From NCBI RefSeq assembly GCF_014638095.1, contig NZ_BMFH01000002.1:558001-622000 (forward strand): 64,000 nucleotides of DNA. The letters run 5' to 3'. Made by a program: the position numbers and the translations under genes. Under the pieces are notes generated by a model. The model worked only from the letters and a program-made list of their open reading frames with translations, searched no databases and was not told the DNA's origin. This document shows, piece by piece, positions 9,849 to 17,648 of the stretch (positions within the stretch are counted from its first letter, which is position 1; each line of letters starts with the position of its first letter). This stretch comes from Muriicola marianensis (lineage in GTDB: Bacteria; Bacteroidota; Bacteroidia; Flavobacteriales; Flavobacteriaceae).

Positions 9849-10892
9849 ATGAAATTATCACCCATGCGAATTTTCATATTCCTGTTCCTGTCCATCCTGC
9901 TTCTCAGCTGTTCCGAAAAAAAACAGGTAAAAACATTCAGCACAGTAAAGGTCACGGACCTTTTTACGGATTCCGTCAGTATTCGGGCCCTGGAAGTGAT
10001 GCAAGGCAGTGTGGCTTTTGCAGGCACCGGCGGGGTTTTTGGTGCCCTGGATCTGCAATCCGGACAGATCAGGATCAAACAACAACGCTACGATACTATT
10101 TACCCTGAATTCCGGGCGGTGGCACATACCCCGTCAGATTTTTTTATGCTCTCAGCAGGAAGGCCAGCCCTTCTCTTTAAAACAGGGAACCAGGGTCTGA
10201 TGGAACTGGTATATAAAGAAGATGAGGAAGGGGTTTTCTACGACGCCATGGCTTTCTGGAATGAAAAGGAAGGACTGGCAGCAGGGGATGAGATGGGTGG
10301 ATGCTTATCCCTGCTCATCACCAGGGACGGAGGATCTACCTGGAACAAAATGGATTGTGCTGACCTGCCGGAAACGATTCCGGGCGAAGGGGCTTTTGCG
10401 GCCAGCAACACCAATATTGCGATTGTGGGAGACAGGGCCTGGATAGGTACTACGGAAGGTCGGGTCTGGTTTACACCGGACAAGGGCAGGAGCTGGGAAG
10501 TATTTGAGACACCTGTTCGCAGTGATGAACCGACCCTGGGGATCTATACCCTTGATTTTTATTCAGATGAAGTAGGGATTGCCATGGGAGGAGATTATAC
10601 AAATCCTGAAGGAATGGCAGGGAACAAAGCCTTGACTGAGGACGGGGGCCGGACCTGGGAGCTCTTGGCGGAGGGAGGACTTCCCGGGTATACTAGTTGT
10701 GTTCAGTTCATACCAGATACAGGGGGGCAGGGACTTGTCGCGGTTTCATACTCCGGCATATACTATTCTTCTGACAGGGGGAAACAGTGGTCATCCCTCT
10801 CGGCAGAACCCTTTTATACACTTCGGTTTGTAAACGATTCTACCGCATATGCAGCCGGAAAATTCCGGATCTCCAAACTTGAATTCCAATAA
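9849..10892 (+). CDS. Lipoprotein with BNR/Asp-box beta-propeller repeats (Ycf48-like fold)
   Basis: The protein has a lipoprotein signal (MRIFIFLFLSILLLSCSEKK), with the lipobox Cys near residue 21. At least four Asp-box repeats follow, ending in TRDGGSTWNK, TPDKGRSWEV, TEDGGRTWEL and SSDRGKQWSS. Such repeats mark six- or seven-bladed propellers of the sialidase/YCF48 type. It should sit on the outer or inner membrane facing the periplasm. No catalytic residues of sialidases are evident, so a binding or scaffold role is more likely than an enzyme; related flavobacterial proteins are often loosely named oxidoreductase. The ATG at 9849 is used, preceded by an in-frame TTG; the ATG at 9864 is an equally good start because the signal peptide begins there. 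Confidence 0.75.
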   Translation: MKLSPMRIFIFLFLSILLLSCSEKKQVKTFSTVKVTDLFTDSVSIRALEVMQGSVAFAGTGGVFGALDLQSGQIRIKQQRYDTIYPEFRAVAHTPSDFFMLSAGRPALLFKTGNQGLMELVYKEDEEGVFYDAMAFWNEKEGLAAGDEMGGCLSLLITRDGGSTWNKMDCADLPETIPGEGAFAASNTNIAIVGDRAWIGTTEGRVWFTPDKGRSWEVFETPVRSDEPTLGIYTLDFYSDEVGIAMGGDYTNPEGMAGNKALTEDGGRTWELLAEGGLPGYTSCVQFIPDTGGQGLVAVSYSGIYYSSDRGKQWSSLSAEPFYTLRFVNDSTAYAAGKFRISKLEFQ

Positions 10893-10919
10893 AAAAGGGC
10901 AGACATGGTCTACCCTTTT
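10893..10919. terminator. Hairpin terminator between convergent genes
   Basis: There are 11-base arms with one mismatch around a 5-base loop (CATGG). The arms begin with AAAAGGG and end with CCCTTTT, so A/T runs flank the stem on both strands. It lies between the ends of the convergent genes at 9849 and 10964 and probably works in both directions. Confidence 0.7.
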
Positions 10920-10963
10920 CCAACTAACAAACGACTCCTTTTAAAAAGTCAACCCAAATCTAA

Positions 10964-11311
10964 TTATATATAAACAACCTTATAGGTCCTGCCAATTCTC
11001 TGGTAATGCACGCCTCTGAAGGCAAAGTACTTTCTCCCTTTTACTAAGACCACCTTGTGACCTCTAGGGAGTGTGTTGATCACGATCCCCCTGGGGGCTG
11101 CACAAACGACATATTTCCTGCCCCTTGTCTTATACCACACCCCGTCTGCAAGGTGATAGCGTATTCCTTTGTGAATGACGAGTTTAGGCTTGTGGATGGT
11201 GGTCACCACCGTGCCGTGCTTGGGGTACACCTTCACCACTCGTTGTGCATTCACGGCACTCATGGCCCCGAACAGGGCGACTACGATCAATAGAATTCTA
11301 AGCTTTTTCAT
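10964..11311 (-). CDS. Small secreted basic protein, DUF6515-like
   Basis: The 115-residue protein has a clear signal peptide (MKKLRILLIVVALFGAMSAVNA) and a mature part of about 93 residues rich in Lys, Arg, Val and Tyr. The repeating pattern includes GIRYHLADGVWYK, PRGHKVVLVKGRKYFAFRGVHYQ and RTYKVVYI, which resembles the DUF6515 family of periplasmic proteins with Tyr-bearing short beta repeats. Function is unknown. Its upstream region carries a promoter-like block nearly the same as the one before the nearby ECF sigma gene (shared ATTAAACC and GTCTTAG at equal spacing). I therefore infer that it belongs to that sigma factor's regulon, as a small envelope-stress or surface protein. Confidence 0.7.
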   Translation of the reverse strand: MKKLRILLIVVALFGAMSAVNAQRVVKVYPKHGTVVTTIHKPKLVIHKGIRYHLADGVWYKTRGRKYVVCAAPRGIVINTLPRGHKVVLVKGRKYFAFRGVHYQRIGRTYKVVYI

Positions 11312-11340
11312 AACAGTTTTTTTATGGGTTATATCTCTAA

Positions 11341-11363
11341 GACTGCAGAAAAAGCCGGGGGTT
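11341..11363 (-). promoter_or_regulatory. Candidate ECF sigma promoter before the small secreted protein gene
   Basis: On the minus strand AAC (11363-11361) is followed by 16 bases and then AGTC (11344-11341). The wider block, ATTAAACC...GGC...GTCTTAG, matches the region upstream of the ECF sigma gene at 12942 with all three parts at the same spacing. It starts 29 bp from the ATG. Two such matches at one spacing are unlikely by chance. Confidence 0.55.
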
Positions 11364-11368
11364 TAATA

Positions 11369-11395
11369 GAAAAAGGGGCCAATCGCCCCTTTTTC
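11369..11395. terminator. Terminator of the ECF sigma operon
   Basis: This is a perfect 11-base stem (GAAAAAGGGGC with its complement) around the loop CAATC. It lies 22 bp beyond the stop codon of the last gene of the sigma operon on the minus strand, and just before the promoter of the next gene. The stem ends are A/T runs, giving a T-run on either strand. Confidence 0.75.
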
Positions 11396-11417
11396 AATGC
11401 TATTTATCGATTTCTGT

Positions 11418-11858
11418 CTATTGCCTCCGTTGACGGATCTGCTGGAGCAGCCTTCTCTTGAAATCGTCCTCCGCCTTGATCAGTAAAAATGTTTTCCTGG
11501 CCGAGATCAGGTTCGTCATCCGTTTCAAAAATGCCGTGTTCTTCCTGTTCCGCTCTTCCTGCAATGCCAGGTACTGGTCCATCAGCTGCTGGATCTGCTG
11601 ATCAGACATGTTCCGGAAATCCTGCAGTCTGTTGCGTATCTCATCCCGTTCCCGTAACCTGAGCTCCTCCATTGCAGCTTCGTGTTCATTGTACACTGGC
11701 CAGAATACGGCTGCCTCATCGCTGGTCAGGCTCAACCTTTCTGTTATAAAGGCGATCTTCAGGGATTTTATCTTGTCCATACCCGACCCGGTCTGTGCAA
11801 AACTCAGGGTGCAGGACAGGAGCAGGGCCAGGATTAATAACTTACTGATACTCTTCAT
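11418..11858 (-). CDS. Secreted helical protein of a sigma-factor operon (Spy/CpxP-like 'sensor of ECF sigma')
   Basis: The 146-residue protein has a signal peptide (MKSISKLLILALLLSCTLSFAQ), then a mostly helical, charged domain with ITERLSLTSDEAAVFWPVYNEHEAAMEEL, heptad-like Gln/Arg/Leu stretches and a very basic tail. This pattern resembles the LTxxQ/Spy-CpxP fold used by periplasmic stress sensors. It is the third gene of an operon with an ECF sigma factor and a membrane protein, and overlaps the second gene by 17 bp, which shows tight coupling. Flavobacterial relatives in this position are named sensor of ECF-type sigma factor. I infer that it senses unfolded protein or envelope damage and acts with the membrane protein on the sigma factor. 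Experimental support for this family is unknown to me. Confidence 0.72.
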   Translation of the reverse strand: MKSISKLLILALLLSCTLSFAQTGSGMDKIKSLKIAFITERLSLTSDEAAVFWPVYNEHEAAMEELRLRERDEIRNRLQDFRNMSDQQIQQLMDQYLALQEERNRKNTAFLKRMTNLISARKTFLLIKAEDDFKRRLLQQIRQRRQ

Positions 11859-12366
11859 GTGTTTCGATATTTAATTCGTCCAAATCATCTATGGAATCTT
11901 CGAGGTAATCCAGGATCTCATCCTGGTCTACGGAGGATTCCATGAAATCACCGATTTCCAGCTCGGAAACCGGAAGTACTTCGGCCAATTCGTAGCTGCT
12001 GAGCTCCAGGTCTCGCGACTCGATATACTGGGTGATCTCCGCCTGGGCAAGGTCGTCAAAGGTGGGAGTACTCGTGTTGTTCTTTTCCAACCCAATGATC
12101 AGCACAACAAGGACAGCAATAGCGGCCGCTGCATATAGGAAAGGTCTGAAAGGTTTCAGAGTAAAAACCTTCGTTTCCCGTTGCAGTGTTTTGTCCTGGA
12201 TCTTCTCTTCCAACCCGTCAAAATAACCTTCAGGGATCTTAAAACCCTCTTTCGAAGGCAGTGCAGAAGTGTCCTTTTCCTCCAATTTGTTCAGGACACG
12301 CTCAGACAGGCCCTCGAAGTATCCCGGGGGAGTTGTAAAACCGTTCTTTTTTGGTATCTCTTTCAT
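11842..12366 (-). CDS. Single-pass membrane protein, putative anti-sigma factor
   Basis: The 174-residue protein has a cytoplasmic N-terminal part of about 78 residues, one transmembrane helix (FLYAAAAIAVLVVLIIGL, about 81-98) and an acidic periplasmic tail. The N-terminal part holds two copies of a short motif, PPGYFEGLSERVLNKL and PEGYFDGLEEKIQD, about 35 residues apart. This is the topology of an anti-sigma factor, and the gene is second in the sigma operon, 33 bp after sigma and overlapping the next gene. No zinc-type ZAS motif (HxxxCxxC) is present. I infer that the duplicated GYF motif holds the sigma factor; this is not proven by sequence. Confidence 0.65.
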   Translation of the reverse strand: MKEIPKKNGFTTPPGYFEGLSERVLNKLEEKDTSALPSKEGFKIPEGYFDGLEEKIQDKTLQRETKVFTLKPFRPFLYAAAAIAVLVVLIIGLEKNNTSTPTFDDLAQAEITQYIESRDLELSSYELAEVLPVSELEIGDFMESSVDQDEILDYLEDSIDDLDELNIETHEEYQ

Positions 12367-12399
12367 GTCTTAGGTATGACAGTGCTCACTGTCAAGGGT

Positions 12400-12942
12400 T
12401 TAATCTGATTTTAGAAAGGCCTCAATTTTTTTTGTGGCCAGGTGGTAGGAGGCTTTTAAACCGCCCACCGATGTGTCGAGGATCTCTGCGATCTCCTCGT
12501 ATTTCATCTCTTCATAGTACTTCATATTAAAGACCAGCTTCTGTTTCTCGGGCAGGCGTGCGATGGCCTGCTGCAACTTCAATTGTATGGCATCCCCTTC
12601 GAAATACACATCGGCCTGAAGGTTATCTGCCTTTCTCTCTATGAGTTCATCGCTGCTCACCCCCAGTTTCCTCGATTTGCTCTTGAGGAAACTCAGGGCC
12701 TCATTGGTGCCGATGCGGTACATCCAGGAGTACAGTTTGCTATCCCCCTTGAATTTGTCGATGTTCCGAAAAACCTTGATAAAGGTGTTTTGCAATACGT
12801 CATCGGCATCGTCATGGTCGAGGACTATCCTCCGGATATGCCAGTAAAGGCGTTCTTTATAGGTGTTGATAAGCACCTCAAAGGCCTTGGCCTGGGTCTC
12901 CTTTTGTTTGAGTTCTCGAACTAAGGTTTCTTCAGCAATCAA
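12400..12942 (-). CDS. ECF-type RNA polymerase sigma factor
   Basis: The 180-residue protein has sigma region 2 (DDADDVLQNTFIKVFRNIDKFKGDSKLYSWMYRIGTNEAL) and region 4 (ARLPEKQKLVFNMKYYEEMKYEEIAEILDTSVGGLKASYHLATKK). There is no region 1.1 or 3, as expected of an ECF factor. The start is a TTG at 12942: an in-frame TAA lies four codons upstream and the next ATG would remove region 2.1, so TTG is effectively forced. An AAC-N16-CGTC promoter begins 22 bp upstream, suggesting autoregulation. It is followed by a putative anti-sigma factor and a secreted sensor-like protein, so the three form one signalling unit. Confidence 0.93.
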   Translation of the reverse strand: MIAEETLVRELKQKETQAKAFEVLINTYKERLYWHIRRIVLDHDDADDVLQNTFIKVFRNIDKFKGDSKLYSWMYRIGTNEALSFLKSKSRKLGVSSDELIERKADNLQADVYFEGDAIQLKLQQAIARLPEKQKLVFNMKYYEEMKYEEIAEILDTSVGGLKASYHLATKKIEAFLKSD

Positions 12943-12964
12943 AGTTAGTCTGTTATTTCCCTAA

Positions 12965-12987
12965 GACGGTGTTTTACGCCAAAGGTT
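12965..12987 (-). promoter_or_regulatory. Candidate autoregulated ECF promoter
   Basis: On the minus strand AAC (12987-12985) is followed by exactly 16 bases and then CGTC (12968-12965). AAC at -35 and CGTC at -10 with this spacing is the classic ECF sigma promoter. The TTG start codon is 22 bp downstream. The same pattern occurs before the second ECF sigma gene at 42241-42265 at nearly the same distance from the start. Confidence 0.62.
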
Positions 12988-13058
12988 TAATCCGACGACC
13001 GTTTAAGGTTAAATGTAGCAATTTTAATACCGAATCACGGGTCGGGACTATGAAGTCT

Positions 13059-14882
13059 TTAGTCAAAGGATTGCATGGCCACCAATTTGTGGTAGACCCC
13101 TTTCTTAGCCATCAGAGCCTCGTGGGTACCTGTTTCCAGGACCTTTCCTTTATCTAAAACTATAATGGCATCTGCTTTCTGTATGGTCGAAAGGCGGTGG
13201 GCGATCACCAGGGAGGTACGATGGGCCATCAGTTTTTCGAGGGCGTCCTGAACCAGGCGCTCGCTCTCCGTATCCAGGGCGGAAGTGGCCTCATCAAGGA
13301 TCATGATAGGAGGGTTTTTCAACACTGCCCGGGCAATGGATAACCGTTGCTTCTGTCCGCCGCTCAACTTGTTTCCGCTGTCCCCTATATTGGTATCATA
13401 ACCCTGGGGAAGCTGGGAGATGAATTCATGGGCATTGGCGATCTTCGCCGCTTCCACGATCTCATCATCTGTCGCATTTTCCCTGCCCAGTGCTATGTTG
13501 TTTCGCACGGTATCATTGAACAGGATGGATTCCTGGGTGACCAGCCCCATGAGTCCCCTGAGAGACTGTTTCGTCAGGCTTTTGATATTGACCCCATCGA
13601 TCTTGATCTCCCCCTGGTCCACATCGTAAAATCGGGTGACGAGGTTTGCGATGGTACTTTTACCGGAACCGGATTGTCCTACCAGGGCTACGGTCTTGCC
13701 TTTGGGTACCTCAAGGCTGAAGTTCTGGAGCACCCAATCCTCTTCGTATTTGAATGAGATGTCTTCCAGGGTGATGGCCGATTGAAATTCACTTTTATCC
13801 AGGGCATCTTCTGCATCCTTGATAGGGTTTTCAGTCTCGAGGATCTGCAGGACCCGTTCGGCGGCGGCATTTCCTTTCTTTACGCCGTAAGACGCCTTGC
13901 TGATGGCCTTAGCCGGGGTGAGAATATTATAGGCCAGCCCCATATACGCGATAAAAGAAGACGCATCCAGAGTCTTGTCTACCAGGACCATCTTTCCCCC
14001 GAACCACAACAAAACCCCTATGACCACAATACCCAGGAACTCACCGGTGGGACTCGCCAGGTTCTGACGGTTAAGGAGTTTGTTGGAATAATGGAAAAAC
14101 CGTTCGGTGGAGGCGCTGAAAACCTTGAAAAACCTCGACTCGGCATTAAAAGCTTTGATCACTCTCAATCCCCCAAGTGTTTCCTCCACGATAGAGAGGA
14201 ATTCCCCCTGTTCCCTCTGTACCCGGTCCGACTGTTTTTTCAGGGATTTTCCGATGCGGGAAATGATCATACCCGCTAATGGGATAAAGATAAATACGAA
14301 GACGGTAAGCTTCACGCTGATAAAGAACATGACAGCGATCGTGAAAAGAATGGTCAGCGGTTCTCTTACCAGGAGTTCCAGGATTGAGAGAAAGGAATGC
14401 TGTATCTCCAGGACGTCTGAAGTGATCCTTGCGATCACATCCCCTTTCCGCTTTTCGGAATAAAAAGCGATGGGCAACTCCGTAATCTTTCTATACATGT
14501 TATTCCTGATGTCTTTGAGCACCCCATTCCTGAGAAAGGTAATGAAGTACATCGCCAGGTAATTAAATAGATTTTTCAGAAGGAAAAGCACTAGAACGAG
14601 ACCGATCACCAGCACGAGAGCCTGCATTTCATCCGATTCTGAATAGGAGGTGAGACGGTAACTCAGGTATTCCTGCGCATAGTCCTTAAGGTTCCCAATA
14701 CCCGTATAGACAGGTTCATCATACACCTTCTCGGTCTGCTTGAAAAGCACGTCCAGCATGGGGATCAGTGCTGCAAAGGACAGGGCGCTGAACAAGGCGT
14801 ACAGGAGATTGAAAAAGATATTGAGAAAGGCGTATTTCCGGTAGGGTACCGCAAAACGCAGGATCTTTCTGAAGTAGTTCAT
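13059..14882 (-). CDS. ABC exporter, MsbA-like lipid/multidrug half-transporter
   Basis: The 607-residue fused permease-ATPase has about six membrane helices in the first 330 residues. The ATPase half has a Walker A motif VGQSGSGKST, a signature LSGGQKQRLSIARA and a Walker B/D-loop MILDEATSALD, followed by the His switch VIAHRLSTI. The domain order and length match the MsbA/Sav1866 group, which work as homodimers and move lipids or drugs out of the cytoplasm. Its start overlaps the stop of the phosphohexomutase gene by one base (TGATG), so translation is coupled. With the upstream glycosyltransferase, an envelope glycolipid substrate is plausible but not shown. Confidence 0.9.
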   Translation of the reverse strand: MNYFRKILRFAVPYRKYAFLNIFFNLLYALFSALSFAALIPMLDVLFKQTEKVYDEPVYTGIGNLKDYAQEYLSYRLTSYSESDEMQALVLVIGLVLVLFLLKNLFNYLAMYFITFLRNGVLKDIRNNMYRKITELPIAFYSEKRKGDVIARITSDVLEIQHSFLSILELLVREPLTILFTIAVMFFISVKLTVFVFIFIPLAGMIISRIGKSLKKQSDRVQREQGEFLSIVEETLGGLRVIKAFNAESRFFKVFSASTERFFHYSNKLLNRQNLASPTGEFLGIVVIGVLLWFGGKMVLVDKTLDASSFIAYMGLAYNILTPAKAISKASYGVKKGNAAAERVLQILETENPIKDAEDALDKSEFQSAITLEDISFKYEEDWVLQNFSLEVPKGKTVALVGQSGSGKSTIANLVTRFYDVDQGEIKIDGVNIKSLTKQSLRGLMGLVTQESILFNDTVRNNIALGRENATDDEIVEAAKIANAHEFISQLPQGYDTNIGDSGNKLSGGQKQRLSIARAVLKNPPIMILDEATSALDTESERLVQDALEKLMAHRTSLVIAHRLSTIQKADAIIVLDKGKVLETGTHEALMAKKGVYHKLVAMQSFD

Positions 14883-16591
14883 CAGTCCAGGTTCAGTTCG
14901 TGCAGGATTCGGGACAATTTGGTGTCCATGGTCTCATTGACCTTTTTGAAATCAGCCGCATTTTTCAGCTCTGTATTCACTGAGAAATAGAATTTGATCT
15001 TAGGCTCAGTACCACTCGGCCGGGCTGCCATGCGGGTGCCGTCTTCGGTAGTGTAGATGAGGACGTTCGACTTCGGGAGGGCGATGGGGGTGACCTTGCC
15101 CGTCCTGAGGTCTGTGGAGGTGGAGGTATTGTAATCGTCAACGGTGATCACCTCAGAGCCGTCCAGGGATTTCACTGGATTCTCCTTGTAATCCTGCATC
15201 ATTTGTGCGATCTCTTGTGCACCACTCATCCCTTTTTTGGTCAGGGAAACCAATTTTTCCTTGTAGAATCCGAATTCCACATAGCATTTGATCAGCTCCT
15301 CATAAAAAGAACTGCCCTTGGCCTTCGCCATAGATCCGATCTCACAGGCCAGCAGGGTAGAGGTGACCGCATCCTTGTCGCGGACGAAATCGCCAACCAT
15401 AAAACCAAAACTCTCTTCCCCTCCACCTATAAAATGTTGTACAGGGTAATCCACGATCATCTTTGCGATCCATTTGAATCCGGTGAGGGAAGTCTTGCAT
15501 TCCACCCCATAGGCATCGGCCAGGTCCTGCATCATGGGTGTGGATACAATGGTGGAGGCGATGAATTCATTGCCTTTGAATCCTTTCTTCTTGTGCTGGT
15601 CCAGTAAAAACTTGGTCATCAGGACCATGGTCTGGTTCCCGTTCAGCAATTCCATGTCTCCCTCTGGGTTTCTTACCGCGATTCCCAGGCGGTCACTGTC
15701 GGGATCGGTTCCCACTACCATGTCTGCCCCGATCTCCTCAGCCTTTTTCATCGCCAGGGTAAGGGCTTCCGGTTCTTCAGGGTTAGGGGATACTACTGTG
15801 GGGAATGCCCCGTCTGGTTTTGCCTGTTCCTCAATGATGGTGACCTTGCTGTATCCGGCCCTTTTCAGCACTTCCGGGATCGCTGTAATGGAGGTTCCGT
15901 GTAGGGAAGTAAAGACGATAGAGAAGTCGTCTTTACCGGGGGCGTTGAAATTGCCGTTTTGCACGGAATCGTTTATAAATGCTTCGTCTACTTCCTTATC
16001 GATGAGCTCGATAAAAGATTCATCAGCTTTGAACTTAACATCTTCTATTTTCAGCCTGTTGATCTCCCCAATAATCTCTTTGTCCTGGGGTGGGACGATC
16101 TGCCCTCCATCAGTCCAGTAGACCTTGTATCCATTGTATTCCGGCGGGTTGTGGGAGGCAGTGAGTACTACCCCGGCCTGGCAACCCAGGTGCCGGACGG
16201 CAAAGGACAGCTCTGGCGTAGTCCTCAGTTCCGAAAAGAGATATACCTTGATCTTGTTGGCTGAAAACACTTCGGCCACAGTTCTGGCCAGTGTATCGCT
16301 GTTATGACGGCAGTCGTACGCGATCACAACCTTCAGGGACGTATCCGGATAGACCTTGCGAAGGTAGTTGCTCAGCCCCTGAGTGCTTTTTCCCAGGGTG
16401 TATTTATTGATCCTGTTAGTGCCCACTCCCATAACACCCCGCATCCCGCCAGTGCCGAACTCCATATTCTTATAGAACCGGTCCTTCAATTCTTCGGGAT
16501 CATTCTCGATGAGGTGCTGTATTTCTTTCTTGACTGCTGGATCAAAAAAATCGGTGAGCCAGGTCTTGGCCGTCGCTAGGATGTCATTCAT
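14882..16591 (-). CDS. Phosphoglucomutase / phosphomannomutase family protein
   Basis: This alpha-D-phosphohexomutase interconverts hexose 1- and 6-phosphates. The 569-residue protein has the phosphoserine loop TASHNPPEYNGYKVYW, the metal loop DPDSDRLG, the sugar-binding loop GGGEESFG and the C-terminal phosphate loop RPSGTEPKIKFY. All four family motifs are complete, so it should be active. The length fits the PGM2-like group that acts on glucose-1-phosphate or related pentose and hexose substrates. It lies 28 bp after a GT2 glycosyltransferase gene and overlaps the ABC exporter gene, so it may supply sugar nucleotide precursors for envelope glycans. Whether glucose or mannose is the main substrate is not clear. 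Confidence 0.92.
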   Translation of the reverse strand: MNDILATAKTWLTDFFDPAVKKEIQHLIENDPEELKDRFYKNMEFGTGGMRGVMGVGTNRINKYTLGKSTQGLSNYLRKVYPDTSLKVVIAYDCRHNSDTLARTVAEVFSANKIKVYLFSELRTTPELSFAVRHLGCQAGVVLTASHNPPEYNGYKVYWTDGGQIVPPQDKEIIGEINRLKIEDVKFKADESFIELIDKEVDEAFINDSVQNGNFNAPGKDDFSIVFTSLHGTSITAIPEVLKRAGYSKVTIIEEQAKPDGAFPTVVSPNPEEPEALTLAMKKAEEIGADMVVGTDPDSDRLGIAVRNPEGDMELLNGNQTMVLMTKFLLDQHKKKGFKGNEFIASTIVSTPMMQDLADAYGVECKTSLTGFKWIAKMIVDYPVQHFIGGGEESFGFMVGDFVRDKDAVTSTLLACEIGSMAKAKGSSFYEELIKCYVEFGFYKEKLVSLTKKGMSGAQEIAQMMQDYKENPVKSLDGSEVITVDDYNTSTSTDLRTGKVTPIALPKSNVLIYTTEDGTRMAARPSGTEPKIKFYFSVNTELKNAADFKKVNETMDTKLSRILHELNLD

Positions 16592-16619
16592 GGGAATTGT
16601 GTTGGAAATCCGTGTAAAT

Positions 16620-17594
16620 TTAAGAAGAATATTCCTTTGCCCTGGGCACCAGGTTTATTTCTCCGGAAACCGTATACCGGGGTTCATTCTTTCGGGATCG
16701 TACCATGATCTCCCCGAGGAAACCGGCCAGGAAGAATTGGGTTCCTATGATCATGGAGGTCAGGGCGATATAGAATTGCGGCCTTTCGCTCAGCAACCTG
16801 CCCGTAGGGTTGATAAAGAGCTTGTCGATCCCCAGGTAAAGGGCAAATCCCGATCCGATGATAAACATCAATACACCCAAAGCTCCGAAGAGGTGCATGG
16901 GTCTCTTCCCGAATTTGGACACAAACCAGATGGTGATCAGATCGAGGAAACCATTGATAAAGCGGTCGGCCCCGAATTTGGTCTTCCCGAACTTACGGGC
17001 CTGGTGCTGCACAACCTTTTCCCCTATTTTCGAAAACCCGGCATTTTTGGCCAGGACCGGGATATAACGGTGCATCTCTCCACTCACTTCTATGGTCTTG
17101 ATCACCTCCTTTCGGAAGGCTTTAAGGCCACAATTGAAGTCGTGCAACTTCACACCGGAGGTCCTGCGGGCTGCCCAGTTAAATAGTTTGGAGGGGATGT
17201 TCTTGGTCAGGGCGTGGTCATACCGTTTCTTTTTCCAACCGGAAACCAGGTCGTATCCCTCTTCTTCGATCAATCTAACCAATTCCGGGATCTCTTCGGG
17301 GTTGTCCTGCAGGTCGGCATCCATCGTGACGACGATATCCCCTGTGGCTCTCCGAAATCCGGCGTGCAGGGCCTGGGATTTACCAAAATTCTTCAGGAAG
17401 CGAATACCCTTGACGGTTTCATTTTCGGCAGCGAGGCGGGTGATGATCTCCCAGGACCCATCCGTACTCCCGTCGTCTATAAAGATGACCTCATACGAAA
17501 AACGATTGGACAGCATCACTGATGCGATCCAATCGTGTAGTTCTTTCAGGGATTCTTCTTCGTTCAGTAAAGGAATGACAATGGATAAGCTCAT
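16620..17594 (-). CDS. GT2 glycosyltransferase, DPM1/GtrB-like with two C-terminal membrane helices
   Basis: The 324-residue inverting glycosyltransferase probably transfers a sugar from a nucleotide to polyprenyl phosphate on the inner membrane. It starts with the GT-A fold (SIVIPLLNEEESL), then the DDGSTDGSW nucleotide site, the metal motif MDADLQDNPEE and a QHQARKFGKTKFG segment. Two membrane helices follow at the C-terminus (about 230-255 and 270-300). This is the layout of GtrB, ArnC and DPM1 relatives. It precedes the phosphohexomutase and exporter genes and follows a DUF4199 gene with a 54-bp gap, all on one strand. A CAAAAATA block at 17618-17625 (TATTTTTG on the minus strand) may be its -7 element. 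Confidence 0.9.
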   Translation of the reverse strand: MSLSIVIPLLNEEESLKELHDWIASVMLSNRFSYEVIFIDDGSTDGSWEIITRLAAENETVKGIRFLKNFGKSQALHAGFRRATGDIVVTMDADLQDNPEEIPELVRLIEEEGYDLVSGWKKKRYDHALTKNIPSKLFNWAARRTSGVKLHDFNCGLKAFRKEVIKTIEVSGEMHRYIPVLAKNAGFSKIGEKVVQHQARKFGKTKFGADRFINGFLDLITIWFVSKFGKRPMHLFGALGVLMFIIGSGFALYLGIDKLFINPTGRLLSERPQFYIALTSMIIGTQFFLAGFLGEIMVRSRKNEPRYTVSGEINLVPRAKEYSS

Positions 17595-17648
17595 GGAGTA
17601 TCAATGCTTCTTCCTTTCAAAAATACAACAATCCTTTAAAAGGAGTGC

